Assembly (NCBI RefSeq): GCF_030268205.1 | Contig: NZ_BSQF01000001.1 | Location: forward strand, 292,649-356,648 | Direction: 5' to 3' | Origin: Allomuricauda sp. NBRC 101325 | GTDB taxonomy: Bacteria; Bacteroidota; Bacteroidia; Flavobacteriales; Flavobacteriaceae | Length of the DNA: 64,000 bases | Part shown: positions 52,055 to 63,300 of the stretch, piece after piece | Layout: the number at the start of each line of letters is the position of its first letter | Position numbering within the stretch: position 1 is the first letter of the stretch | Notes under the pieces: model-generated | Seen by the model: the letters and a program-made list of their open reading frames with translations, nothing else | Told to the model about the DNA's origin: nothing | Databases searched by the model: none | Made by a program: the position numbers and the translations under genes

Positions 52055-53032
52055 TTATACCAAATAAAAGAATGTGAATACGAATACCCATACCAAATCC
52101 ACAAAGTGCCAGTATAGACCTACTTTCTCCACCATTTCGTAGTGACCTCTTCTCTCATACGTTCCGATGATCACGTTGAAGAAAATAATCACGTTGATCA
52201 CAACTCCTGAGAACACGTGGAATCCGTGGAAACCAGTAATAAAGAAGAAAAAATCTGCGAACAAACGGTGTCCGTATTCGTTGTGGATAAGGTTGGCCCC
52301 TTCCACTACTTGATTAGCTTCCAATATTTTTGCCAAAGATGCTTTTCTGTCCAGAACGGTCTTTTCACCTTCTTCGTTCAATTGTTCTGTACGTATCAAA
52401 ATATTTGGAGTGGCTTTGAATCCTTCAACCACTTCGTTCAAGGAGAATGAAGTTTTGTAACCCTCGCTCTTGAACCAAATACCTTCACTGGCTTCATGCT
52501 TCACTCTTTCTTCTGGCAATGTTTTTGCAAATTCAGCCAAAGAAGCTCTTTTACCTGTTTCTGCATTTACAAACTGAAGAATACGACCTGAGTTGGTTTC
52601 CACAGCTCCATGATCTCCTTTGATAAATGTTGCCCATTCCCAAGCCTGTGAACCAACGAAGATGGCACCACCGATAATGGTAAGGAACATATAAAGGATA
52701 ACACTTTTTTGTTTCATTTTATGACCTGCATCCACAGCCAATACCATGGTTACGGAAGACATGATCAAAACAAAGGTCATGAAGGCCACATAATACATAG
52801 GTGCATCTACACCATGCATAAATGGAAAGTGGGTAAATACTTCATCGGCTATGGGCCAAAGCTCAATAAATTTAAATCTTGAGAAACCATAAGCCACCAA
52901 AAAACCAGAAAAGGTCAAGGCATCCGACATGATAAAGAACCACATCATCATTTTTCCATAGCTCGCGCCTAGAGGTCTATTTCCCCCTCCCCAAACGCTG
53001 TCTTCAGTACCGGTATTTACCGTTGCATCCAT
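52055..53032 (-). CDS. Cytochrome c oxidase subunit III with large soluble insertion
   Basis: This 325-aa protein has subunit III helices at both ends: GKMMMWFFIMSDALTFSGFLVAYG near the start, and HRLFADFFFFITGFHGFHVFSG plus WHFVDLVWVFVFTFFYL at the end. Between them is an insertion of about 110 polar residues (about 135-245) that interrupts the helix bundle after WEWATFIKGDHGA. Typical bacterial subunit III is about 190-280 aa. A minus-strand TAAATTTG (53067-53060) with no clear -33 element lies upstream. It probably interacts with other oxidase subunits at the membrane surface through the insertion. Confidence 0.92.
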   Translation of the reverse strand: MDATVNTGTEDSVWGGGNRPLGASYGKMMMWFFIMSDALTFSGFLVAYGFSRFKFIELWPIADEVFTHFPFMHGVDAPMYYVAFMTFVLIMSSVTMVLAVDAGHKMKQKSVILYMFLTIIGGAIFVGSQAWEWATFIKGDHGAVETNSGRILQFVNAETGKRASLAEFAKTLPEERVKHEASEGIWFKSEGYKTSFSLNEVVEGFKATPNILIRTEQLNEEGEKTVLDRKASLAKILEANQVVEGANLIHNEYGHRLFADFFFFITGFHGFHVFSGVVINVIIFFNVIIGTYERRGHYEMVEKVGLYWHFVDLVWVFVFTFFYLV

Positions 53033-53121
53033 AAAAAGGTCGTTTTATTAAAACTTTCACAAATTTACATTTTTTGATGTATTGGAAAAGATAAAGTTGA
53101 AGTAAAAAGCCCCAACCAAAT

Positions 53122-53703
53122 TTATTTCACGAAATACATAAATAAAATTAGGTACACCCATAGGAAGTCCAAAAAGTGCCAGAAAGTGGCACCCAACTCC
53201 ATACCCAACATGTTGTCGGGGGTATACTTATTTCTAAGTTGCTGAACCAAAACCGTTAACAAGGAAATCAATCCCGCCACCACGTGGGCAATGTGCACTG
53301 CCGCGATCAAAAACACGTAGGACATTTTAATGTTACTTGTAGGTCCAGTAAAATAATAGCCGTTTTCCAACATTTGGGAAAAACCATAAAATTGCATCAC
53401 AATAAAGGTAATTCCCAAGGCCAAAGTTACCCCTAAAAAGAGGGTTGCCTGCTTCTGATTGCCTTTTGATACCAATTTTTTGGCCAAAAAATAGGTAATA
53501 CTACTCAAGATTATGATGGCCGTGCTCACAAAAAAGGCACTTGGCAACTCCAAATCGTTCACCCAATCTTCGCGCTTGCTACTTACAATATAGGCGCTCG
53601 TCCAACCAGCGAACCCCATGATCAAACTCACAATACCAAACCAGAGCATCATTTTTTTTGCTCTTCTCACCTTCTCCTTTTCCGTTCCTTGGGTTAAATC
53701 CAT
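53122..53703 (-). CDS. Heme-copper oxidase subunit III-like protein, short form
   Basis: This 193-aa protein has five helices and the subunit III motifs KMMLWFGIVSLIMGFAGWTSAY, AAVHIAHVVAGLISL and GATFWHFLDFLWVYLILFMYF. It is a compact subunit III paralog encoded just before the longer subunit III. Paired subunit III genes occur in Bacteroidetes oxidases. Its start is adjacent to the stop of the heme O synthase gene, so the two are co-transcribed. Confidence 0.93.
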   Translation of the reverse strand: MDLTQGTEKEKVRRAKKMMLWFGIVSLIMGFAGWTSAYIVSSKREDWVNDLELPSAFFVSTAIIILSSITYFLAKKLVSKGNQKQATLFLGVTLALGITFIVMQFYGFSQMLENGYYFTGPTSNIKMSYVFLIAAVHIAHVVAGLISLLTVLVQQLRNKYTPDNMLGMELGATFWHFLDFLWVYLILFMYFVK

Positions 53704-54606
53704 TTAACTGATAAACTTATCTATTACGTAAACAACTTGAATCAATGATATATAGGTAACACTGGCCAGCATTAACTTACGTGCCGAAACATTGTCTCTA
53801 TTTTGATATAATCTGAAGGCAAAAAACAACATTACCAAGCCTGCAAGCAACACTATGGCTGCGGCTACAATGGATAACTGCAATCTTCCCGTGAATCCGA
53901 AGACAGGTAAAATTGAAACTACAATCATCCAAATGGTATAAAAAATAATTTGAATCGCGGTTCCTTTATCCTTATTGCCCGTTGGAAGCATTTTAAAACC
54001 TGCTCTTTTATAGTCTTCATCCAACATCCAACCCAATGCCCAAAAGTGCGGAAACTGCCAAAAAAATTGAATCATGAACAAGGTTCCGGGCTCAATTCCA
54101 AAGTCATCGGTTGCCGCAACCCATCCCAACATAAATGGAATGGCTCCAGGGAAAGCTCCCACAAACACCGAAAGTGGCGACTTTGTTTTTAATGGAGTAT
54201 AAACACTGGTGTACAAAAAGATGGAAATAGCTCCGAACATGGCTGTTTTTGGACTCAATGCCAATAAAGCCAACACTCCTAAAATGGTAAGCACAACAGC
54301 GGTAGTCAATGCTGTTTTCACGGACATTCTTCCAGAAGGAATAGGCCTGTTTCGGGTACGCTTCATCAACGCATCCAAATCTTTTTCTATGATTTGATTG
54401 TAAGCATTGGAGGCTCCCACCATACAATATCCGCCAAAAGCAAGCAATAAAAGGGAAACCAAACTGATTTCATAAGCTCCCAACAAATAGCCCGCAAGGG
54501 ATGAAAACACCACGCTTACGGCCAGTTTGGCCTTGGTTATCTCCTTGAAATCGGCAAATATCATGGAAAGATCGGTATTATTAGCAGCACTTATTGCAGA
54601 CTTCAT
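53704..54606 (-). CDS. cyoE: Protoheme IX farnesyltransferase (heme O synthase)
   Basis: This UbiA-family prenyltransferase has about eight helices. The first Asp-rich motif region is NAYNQIIEKDLDALMKRTRNRPIPSGRM and the second is WMLDEDYKRAGFKMLP. It adds farnesyl to heme B to make heme O for the oxidase. The frame reaches 54639, but the ATG at 54606 (MKSAISAANNTDLSMIFADF) gives a more usual N-terminus; both are possible. It opens the oxidase subunit operon. Confidence 0.95.
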   Translation of the reverse strand: MKSAISAANNTDLSMIFADFKEITKAKLAVSVVFSSLAGYLLGAYEISLVSLLLLAFGGYCMVGASNAYNQIIEKDLDALMKRTRNRPIPSGRMSVKTALTTAVVLTILGVLALLALSPKTAMFGAISIFLYTSVYTPLKTKSPLSVFVGAFPGAIPFMLGWVAATDDFGIEPGTLFMIQFFWQFPHFWALGWMLDEDYKRAGFKMLPTGNKDKGTAIQIIFYTIWMIVVSILPVFGFTGRLQLSIVAAAIVLLAGLVMLFFAFRLYQNRDNVSARKLMLASVTYISLIQVVYVIDKFIS

Positions 54607-54724
54607 CCACGGTAAATTGGCTGGCAAAGATAACGCCACCGATTCTCATTTCCAACCTATTGACGGTCTTTGTATTATTTTTGATTGAGCTTCGACTAAT
54701 TATCTAAACCAAAAACATGAAATT

Positions 54725-55624
54725 ATGCGCATTATCTTAAGTTTTTTGCTCCTTTTACCCCTTGCTGCAGTGCATGCACAAACCGATGAAGTCAACATTA
54801 CCATTGACACCCTTGGCCAAAACACCTATATGCTCACCGGGAGTGGCGGAAATATTGGTGTTTACGTCGGAACCGACAAAGTTTTTATGATTGACGACCA
54901 ATTTGCTCCACTAAGTGAAAAGATCAAGAATGCTATTGGAACCCTTACTAACAAACCTATTACTTACTTGGTCAACACCCACATGCATGGGGACCATACG
55001 GGCGGTAATGTAAATTTTAATACGGATGAAACGGTTCTTGTGGCCCAAGACAACGTTCGTAAACGACTACAGGCCAATGGACAAGAAAAAGTATCGGCGA
55101 ACGAGATGAACCCGATGGATTACGAAAAAACCTTACCTGAGATCACTTTTTCCGAAGACCTTACTTTTTACGATGGAGATGAAACGGTATTACTTTTTCA
55201 TGTACACAATGCACATACTGATGGAGATACCATGATCTATTTTGTAAACGAGAATGTGATTCATATGGGCGACACTTATTTTGCAGGCAGGTATCCTTAT
55301 ATAGATATCAATAGCGGTGGAAGCATTAACGGCTACATTGAAGCACACAAAAAAGCACTTTTGGTAATCGATTCCGAGACCAAAATTATTCCGGGTCATG
55401 GAAGGCCATCCAATAAAGCTGAGCTGGAAACTTTTGTAAGTGTATTGGAAGATGTTAGAGCCACTATCCAAAAAGAAATTACCGCTGGCAAATCTTTGGA
55501 GGAAGTTAAAAGCAATCAGAGCCTTACCTTAAAGTATGATGCCGATTACGGAACTGGCTTTATAAATCCAGAACGGATGCGTGAAACGGTTTACCTAAGC
55601 TTAACCAATCCCATTAAAGAATAG
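54725..55624 (+). CDS. Exported metallo-beta-lactamase-fold hydrolase
   Basis: This 299-aa protein has a signal peptide (ending AVHAQ, about 19) and an MBL domain. The first metal-binding motif is THMHGDHTGGN (HxHxDH), followed by VHNAHTDGDTMIYF with a zinc-binding His and IIPGHGRPSN with the final His. It is a periplasmic metal-dependent hydrolase; lactamase activity is not shown, as many related proteins (B-type-like or quinoprotein relay types) act on other substrates. It is alone on the plus strand and ends at a bidirectional terminator. Confidence 0.9.
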   Translation: MRIILSFLLLLPLAAVHAQTDEVNITIDTLGQNTYMLTGSGGNIGVYVGTDKVFMIDDQFAPLSEKIKNAIGTLTNKPITYLVNTHMHGDHTGGNVNFNTDETVLVAQDNVRKRLQANGQEKVSANEMNPMDYEKTLPEITFSEDLTFYDGDETVLLFHVHNAHTDGDTMIYFVNENVIHMGDTYFAGRYPYIDINSGGSINGYIEAHKKALLVIDSETKIIPGHGRPSNKAELETFVSVLEDVRATIQKEITAGKSLEEVKSNQSLTLKYDADYGTGFINPERMRETVYLSLTNPIKE

Positions 55625-55630
55625 CAATAA

Positions 55631-55663
55631 AAAAAGCCCTGACGTTTACCATCAGGGCTTTTT
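55631..55663. terminator. Bidirectional terminator between the MBL gene and tonB
   Basis: The stem AAAAAGCCCTGA (55631-55642) pairs with TCAGGGCTTTTT (55652-55663) across a 9-base loop. A and T runs on both sides serve both converging genes. Confidence 0.9.
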
Positions 55664-55695
55664 CAATTCCCGCCTCAACAGGAATTATATAAATT

Positions 55696-56400
55696 TTACT
55701 GAAGCTTAAATGTAATTGGAATACTGAAAGGTACTTTTACTGGTCTACCTCTTTGTTTTCCAGGAGTCATTTTAGGCAATTTTTCAATGATACGCAATGC
55801 CTCAGCTTCCAAGTTTTTGTCCGGTCCACGCATTCTGATATCACCGATACTTCCATCTTTTTGGATAACGAAGATAACACTTACCCTTCCTTGAACACCC
55901 ATTTCCTGAGCGATTTCAGGGTAACGGAAGTTTTTACGGATGTGGGCTTGCATTTGTTCTTGGAAACATGCTTTTTTATCGCTTGCTCCTTCGCAACCAG
56001 GAAATACAGGTACGTCCTCGATTACTGCGAAAGGAACTGAAATATCTTCCTCTACTTCCTCTACTTCAACCTCTTCGATTTCAACCACTTCTTCTTCTTG
56101 GCTGGTTTCGGTTGATTCGATTACAGTTTCTTCTACTTCTTCTTCATCCTCTACCACCTCGATAACTTCTGGCGCAGCTGGTGGCGGTGGTGGTGGCGGG
56201 GTTTTAATTTGTTCGGTCATCGGTACTTCTTCGTCCAACTGATCTTCAACATTCATTGAGATGTCATAATCATTGACCTTGTCGTACTTTTTCCACTCCA
56301 TTGCACCGTAGACCACGCCCAAAACAGCTGCCAATCCTATCACAAAATAGAGGGCACTATTTCTTCCTACGTCTGCTTTTGGGTTCTTTTTAAGTTCCAT
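55696..56400 (-). CDS. TonB energy-transducing protein
   Basis: This 234-aa protein has a short cytoplasmic start and a membrane helix (about 15-35). A spacer of PPPPPPPAAP followed by a very acidic Glu/Val stretch (about 75-120) replaces the usual Pro-Lys/Pro-Glu rod. The C-terminal TonB domain (about 140-234) includes FRYPEIAQEMGVQGRVSVIFVIQKDGSI. TonB couples proton motive force to outer-membrane receptors. The Glu-rich spacer is unusual in charge compared with enterobacterial TonB. It lies downstream of the VanZ-like gene by 54 bases. Confidence 0.93.
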   Translation of the reverse strand: MELKKNPKADVGRNSALYFVIGLAAVLGVVYGAMEWKKYDKVNDYDISMNVEDQLDEEVPMTEQIKTPPPPPPPAAPEVIEVVEDEEEVEETVIESTETSQEEEVVEIEEVEVEEVEEDISVPFAVIEDVPVFPGCEGASDKKACFQEQMQAHIRKNFRYPEIAQEMGVQGRVSVIFVIQKDGSIGDIRMRGPDKNLEAEALRIIEKLPKMTPGKQRGRPVKVPFSIPITFKLQ

Positions 56401-56454
56401 CCTTTTTTAAATTTAGTGTTCGCTAATTTAATTATTAATTAGTTAAATAAGCAA

Positions 56455-56862
56455 TTAAAATTTCCATTTTAACGGCTTTTCTTTAGAAAATAGCCATCGA
56501 ATCGAGACTAATCCTGCAAATGCTCCTAAAGTATTTGCCAAAACATCGCCAAATTCGGCATGTCGATCCGTAGTGATCGTATATTGTAAAGCCTCAATAA
56601 TTATACCGTACATAATGGCCAGTGCAAAAATTATCAAAGTGGCCTTTTTAATTTCTATTTGTCCACGAGTTCTTTCCCTTACGGCAAGACTTCCCAAAAA
56701 CACAAATACGGAATGAAATATAAAATGGGTGATCTTATCCGCATAGGGAATATGGAGTTTTCCCGTATCCAAACCAATTTCTGAAAAAGAAAATAAGCTG
56801 AGTATTGTTATGAACAACATCCAGCTTATAAATAATAAGGTATGTAAATAAGTTTTAAGCAC
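56455..56862 (-). CDS. VanZ-like membrane protein
   Basis: This 135-aa protein has about four helices and the VanZ-family pattern: [21 protein letters not shown], then [32 protein letters not shown]. VanZ-family proteins are small membrane proteins linked to glycopeptide tolerance or other envelope functions; the exact role here is unknown. Its start overlaps the gcvH stop by 8 bases, so the two genes are co-translated. Confidence 0.88.
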   Translation of the reverse strand: MLKTYLHTLLFISWMLFITILSLFSFSEIGLDTGKLHIPYADKITHFIFHSVFVFLGSLAVRERTRGQIEIKKATLIIFALAIMYGIIIEALQYTITTDRHAEFGDVLANTLGAFAGLVSIRWLFSKEKPLKWKF

Positions 56863-57235
56863 CGATCAGTTCCTTATACTCCTCAACGGACATAAGTTCA
56901 TCTATCTCGTCTGCATTACTTATCTTGATTTTGATCATCCAACCATCACCGTATGGATCGGTGTTCACTTTTTCCGGTTCATCCTCCAAAGCTTCGTTGA
57001 ACTCAATGATCTCGCCACTCAATGGCAAGAAAAGATCGGAAACTGTTTTTACTGCTTCAACGGTTCCGAACACTTCTTCCTTATCCAAAGTTTCGTCCAA
57101 AGTCTCCACTTCAACATATACGATATCCCCCAACTCACTTTGGGCAAAATCTGTAATACCCACTGTGGCGACATCTCCATCTATTTTGACCCATTCATGG
57201 TCTTTGGTGTACTTTAATTCTGATGGTAAGTTCAT
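56855..57235 (-). CDS. gcvH: Glycine cleavage system H protein
   Basis: This 126-aa protein is a full-length GcvH. The lipoylated Lys63 lies in the conserved block [20 protein letters not shown], with [31 protein letters not shown] before it. It carries the methylamine intermediate of glycine cleavage on its lipoyl arm between the P, T and L proteins, whose genes are not in the window. A near-consensus promoter lies 28 bases upstream of the start. Confidence 0.97.
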   Translation of the reverse strand: MNLPSELKYTKDHEWVKIDGDVATVGITDFAQSELGDIVYVEVETLDETLDKEEVFGTVEAVKTVSDLFLPLSGEIIEFNEALEDEPEKVNTDPYGDGWMIKIKISNADEIDELMSVEEYKELIGA

Positions 57236-57262
57236 TATTTTCTTTTTGAATTAGTCGATGGA

Positions 57263-57294
57263 CAAATGTAACGGATTGTACAAAGTTTTTCAAA
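57263..57294 (-). promoter_or_regulatory. Bacteroidetes-type promoter of gcvH
   Basis: On the minus strand TTTG (57294-57291), 20 bases of spacer, and TACATTTG (57270-57263) match the TTTG/TAnnTTTG consensus fully. The predicted start is near 57256, about 20 bases before the gcvH ATG. It lies in the short gap after sprA, showing gcvH can be transcribed independently. Confidence 0.6.
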
Positions 57295-57338
57295 GAAACT
57301 TTGGTGCAAAATGCTAAAAATTACGTTCAACTGCCCGA

Positions 57339-60300
57339 TCAATTCCCAAAGTTATACCTTAAGGTAAACCCAGTGTTGATAGTGGTCTGTGGAAATGCAG
57401 TGGAAACCTTGAATTCTGAAAAGGAATGATCATAGAAGAACAGGGCATTCAAACTTTTGCTCAACGCATAATCTGCAGTAAATTTCAAGGACATTAATTT
57501 CTGGCCCGATGTGATCTGGTTGTTGTCTATATCCAAATTACGGATGATGGTAATGTTGTCCCTTAATGATAGATCCGCTTTCAGGTTCAAATCCCCTTTC
57601 AAACGTGTTTTTTCTCCTCCGATATTGGTCACAAATTTTACATCTTTAAATCGATAACCCAATCCCAAGGTGTATTCCTTTCCATTGATTTCCGTCAACA
57701 AGTTATTGTCGAAACTTAGGGACAAGGTTCGATCCGTTCTTACTTGTGCCAAAAAGCTAAAAGAATTTCGCATTTCAAAATCCACCCGCATCAACGGATT
57801 GAACTCATCCGTCAACACCACATTATTGATCAGCATTTCTGGCAAAAGATCACCGGTCTCAGCATCGTATTTTGTATTCTGACGCTCCAAATTGGTTTGG
57901 AAGGAGTTGACACTATATGCGGCACGATATCCGTGACTCAATGAAAAACGTGTGAATTTCTCCTTGAACCATCGAGACTTCATCAAGCCTGTATATTTAA
58001 TGTTCCAGTTCGGAATTGGAATTTCCCTAAAGGCATCCAGATTTACCCGATTTACATCTTGTCCAGTGTAGGCAGCAAAGAAAGCTGGCAACAGTACTTC
58101 TTGTTGCGTTTTGCCATAATGCTCAGGGAATCCATCTTCATCCAATTCGCCTATCAGACCACCTCTGTCGGCAACCAATCTGTTGGCGATAATGATCCTG
58201 TTTTGTTTGAACTCCTCAAAGGTCTTGGAATCGAACTCACTGCTTTTATTAAAGATGGTCCCGATCATAACGGTCGAAATGCTAAAATTGCCCATCTCAT
58301 TAATCAATCCATCTACCCCGTTTGCCCAAAGTTCCGGACTGTAGCTCTCTTGAGACGAACTATTGTACATTCGGTCGGTGGTCAAATCTATGGTTATGTC
58401 TTGTGTAGGCTGTGCGGTAGCCGTTACATTCAACTGTTTGTTGGTGTTTTTGATGAATTGGTTGCTATACTCTTGATAATTGGTCAACCAACCATTTCGG
58501 GCTGCTTCAAATCGCACATCGGCCTGACTACCAAAAACAAATCCCAATGTAGGTCGAGTAGTTCCAATAAAACCTACCGATTGGGTATACCCGGGAAGCA
58601 CCGTACCATTGTTCTCGCTGTAATTTACATTTACCCTTTTCACCATGGTAACAATGTCCACCAAAGTATTGAATCCTTTGCTGGTCTTTTTGGGTGCGGA
58701 CTCCTCTTGACCGTCAGCCGGGTTACCGGCTTTGTCCCTTCGCACCGGAGCTTGGTTTGCCAACACTTTACCATCCCGTTTTTTTAGACCCAAGAAATCA
58801 TAAAAACGTTGCATGCTCAAATTCGCGGTCAAATTATGGGTATTCGCATTTTGCACGGTATTGATATTCTCTCCAGCCACCTCGATCAATGCATCCCCAC
58901 CGCGTTGCCAATCAAAATTACTGGTGTAGGTGTACTGTGCATTGATGAAATTTAAAAATGGGAACTTATCAAATGGCAATTCATAATTCAATTGCATTTG
59001 CTGCGCATGACGGTTGGGCACTCCAATATCGAAGAATCCATCCCATAGATCCAAGGCTTGATTTATTCCTGAATCAGTATCATCATCCACATTAAAATAG
59101 TTCCTTACAATATTATTGTTGGATGTCGTCAAGTTCAATCGCAGCGATTTTGTGATGCTGTAATTGAGGGCATATTGCCAATTGAACAAATAGTTTCGCT
59201 GTTGCAACAAGGGCAATTCCAAGGCATCCACCCCTGGCTCCAATACATCCCTAAAACGCTGTTGGTTAAAGGAACGGTTGTAGTTTGCATTAAAGGAGAA
59301 ACTTGTTGGCAGTACATTAAAATTCAATTCTTTCAGCCATTGCCAATACTTACCGGTCAGTAACGAATCTTTTTTGGCAAAAGGTGCAACAGGTGCAGGT
59401 TTAAAATTATGGTTGTACACCAATCCTGTCTTAACGTTTTGATCCCTGAGCTCTGCAATTTCAAAGTCCCTGTGATCGGTTTCGTTGTAGCTATAATTAA
59501 AGGTAAAGTTTTCGATATCGAAAAAGTTCTCTTCGGCCTCTTCGCCCCTATTTTTTCGAACACCTATTAAATTAATACTCGTTCTTTTGGTGTAATCTTC
59601 GGCCTGCTCTTGTATGGCTTCAGCTTCTTCGGCCGTTGTGGCGGTTGAAATTCGGTCTTCCAATTTCAAATCATCGTAAACCGGATCATACTCGGGAGTA
59701 ATCAAAGTTTCTGAAATCCCATAATTGAACGGCAATTGCAAGTTCCATTTTTTAGGAAAGAGCTGTCCAACATTCACATTGGTCACCACATCGTATGAAA
59801 CGGCATCTTCCAAGGCACGCTGCGTTGGCGACTGATCAATAGATCCAAACCCAGATGTACTTTTACTTCCTGTTGCGGTTACATTGGCAAAATCGGCCAT
59901 GTTCGCATCCATGCTCACAATTGCGGCCCATCCCCCATTGTTTTCAAGCCCGGCCAAACGAAGTTCGTTGAACCAAATCTCTCCCCTTGCCGGAACATCA
60001 TCAATGTTCTTAACCCCCAACATCATTCCGCGAATGCTTCCCAACGAAGGATTACCACGAATTCCGATACGAATGGTTCCCGGTGTTCTCGGAGCAAATT
60101 CATCCACCAAAACAGGCTCACCGTTCACGATCTCGTAAAAATTGATATCGGAAAGGGAGTCGTCGGAAATACCTTTGGACTTGACCTTTCTCAAGTCACC
60201 CATGTCCACCTCGAGCTGGTTTACATCAGGCCAAATCTCGTCATCAGTTGAAGAACCATGGGGCGTAAATTGTAGCGGAAGTTCTATCTGATAAAAGTTT

Positions 60301-63300
60301 TCCTTAAAGTCGGTTCCCAAACGTAAAAATCCAACCAAGGGAATATCGCTGTCCGAATAGTCGGAATTAAAAATCTTTTCGGCATGCAAGAACATTTTAA
60401 TGCGCTCATATTGTCGCATATCGATATTCACATTTTTGAACACACCCCTTGAGTCCTCTGGTTCCAAATTCTCAATTCGAATGGACAAGGACTGTTCATT
60501 CTGACGGATAATGGTGTTGTTGTTGTTCAATTGCTCACGGATCACACCTGGAGGCAATACATAAGGTATAGGTTGTCTACCGTAGTTCTCCTCAATGTTC
60601 ACGGTATTCACATCCATTACCGTGGCATCGTCGGATGGATCGTTGTCCACATCGGGCTGCAATGAGCTTGTGTAGGTTCTCCAATCACCACGTACCAAAT
60701 CAAGGGTTGCGAAACGAAGTACCACATTATCCGAAAATCCGGTAAGGTACATTCGCATAAAACTTACGGACCTAAAATCGGAAATACCTCCCACGGCATC
60801 AGTAAAGTCACTCAATGGAATCTTATATTGAATCCATCTTCTGTTCAACTGCGTACCGTTGGGCAAAGTAGGGGTCAGACCTTCACGGATGTCGGTCACA
60901 TATTCATCATCGATTGTGGTGTTCGGTTTTATTTGAATACGGTATTCGTAATAACTGTTTACCGTGTTCATGGTCAAATCGCGGTCAATATCCTCCACAT
61001 CGGGTAAGGTGGTTGAACCTCTATTGGTATCCGTTACAGAAACCGGTGAGTTCCCCTGGGTGTTGTTGAAATCGAAATATCTTTCCAAAACACCACCTTC
61101 CCTATTTAAATAATATTGGTAGTTATCCAAAGCTGGGTCACTTGCCGGACCATTATATATGGCTGCTTCCGCTGCATCATCCAATCCATCAAGACCAGTA
61201 TCCTGCAACGTTCTATTGGTTTCATTCGCATCAAAGGCATACACCAAGGATTGGGTGGATGGAACTTGCCCCCAGATGGTTTCCCTAGGCACCTCTGTAC
61301 TGGTGGTGGATGGCAGACCATTTTCATATTGTTTACGACCATCCTTTAGGATGTCTTCCGAAATATTACCCAAATTCAAAACCAATTCTCCAGCGTTGGC
61401 ATCGGTGGTTTCCCCATCGATGTAGGGATCCAACACCCAAAACTGGACAAACTCCACATTGGACTGTTCAAAATTGGTACTGCTCAACGGGCGCATGATC
61501 CCCGCCCATTTGCTATCGGGAGTTTCCGTTTCAAAACTTGGATTGGCATTATAGGGCCCTTTATCATTTGGATAGTATACAATATCCAAAGTGCTCTGAA
61601 CCTGTGTTTGTCCTTGGGCGATATCGGTCTCGGTAAAGACCTCATCAATAAATACGCGGCGCGTTGCGTTCGAGGAAATATCGTTATCCGACATTCCCGA
61701 TGGTCTTTGATTGGTATAAAAAATGGGGTCGATGGTATACCAGGCCATTTTGGCCCTTTCGTGACCCACATCGATTCCTGTTCTGTCATTGATGAATTCA
61801 ACTGGTGGACTCGCCAATGTCCATCCCAGTGATGACCTTATGTCGATTAGGGACTGTGCCCCCTCAAAATCTTCCAAATACGTAGTGGTCTCCCCTTGAA
61901 AATCTGCATTTTTCGGTGAATTTGGACTTAAAAATGCTACTTCTCCCCTTACGCTCAAATTGGAAGGAACATCCGTATCAATATTGGGAAGCTTGTTTGC
62001 CAAACGGGTCAAAAAGGGAACTTCTGTGCTAAAATTTCCATTTAAACCATAAATGGAATTGTTAACCGGCTCTATTCCGTAATTGGATTTTTGGGTCAAT
62101 GGACGTTCATTCAAATTGAGGAAGGTACCACCCAAAACAAAATTTTCATTGAACTGGTGCTCCACATTGAATCCTGCAAAACGTCTTGTCTGCTGTCCAA
62201 ATATGGCATTGTTTTCTACCGAAATATTAATTGGGGTATCTGAAGCTTGCAAACTTGGATCCAATATTTGAACCGTTCCTGCTTGATAGTTCACCGTATA
62301 ATCTATACCTTCTTGAAGCTGTCGACCACCCGCTGTAACGGTTACCGAACCTTGTGGCACATTAAAAGCACCAATCGGAATTCCATTATTGGATTGGGAG
62401 GTATATCGACCTTTTAGTTGAAAGCGGTTTTTCTCTGCATCTTGTAAGGAGGCTGCCTTGGTCTTGGCGTACATGTTTCGGAACACGTAACGTTGCTGGT
62501 TGGCATTGTAACCTTGATCGTCGTCCACATCGTAGGTTCCCCCTCCCAATAAGTCAAAAAGATATTCACCAAAGGGTTCCACCTTTGTAAAAATGATTCG
62601 ACCCGTCTGTGAATCCACCGTAATCCCTTCAACGTAATCGAAGAAACCATCCCCACCGGGCTGCACATCATTATAGGTATTCAATCTATCCAGATTAAAA
62701 ACACTCAATAAAATACGATCTTCCAAACCTGTTGGCCAACCTGCATTGGGGTCTACTGGCGTTATATAGTTTCTTGGTGTAGGGTCTGAATAGAGAATAT
62801 TCAATTTAAAATCTTCCTGATTCAATTGATAGGCCCCAGTGGAATAGATGTTTTTCATCATCAAGTCCCAAATCGGATCCTGTACATTGGTAATATTGCT
62901 TTTCAACAACTTCAAGACCAAAGCGTTGTTCTCAATTAAATTGGTTCCTGTGGAAACTGTTGTCGCATCAATACTTCCATTGGCAAACTCCCCAACCTGA
63001 TATACTTGTCCGTTATAGGTGTATTGGAATGCAACACCCAACACCTCATCGTTGCTCAAACTTTGGCTCAATGAGATGTAACCCAATTGGGAATCAAAAT
63101 CATAATCCCTTCCAGCCTCCAATTTTCTGGCATTTTCCAAAATGGAATAATCGTAACCTTGATTCACTGGATACCCCGGCACATTGAATCCATTTTCAAC
63201 GGTAGCAATGTCACGGATGGCATTGGTCAATACGCCTGTGGTTCCAATTTGATTGGGGTCGTATAAGTTGGCGGAGTTTTGGGGTAATTCGGTTGCTGCT

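Noticed and set aside
54676..54683. TATTTTTG box upstream of the metallo-beta-lactamase-fold gene
   Set aside because: There is no -33 TTG at the right distance; it could be a chance match in AT-rich sequence.
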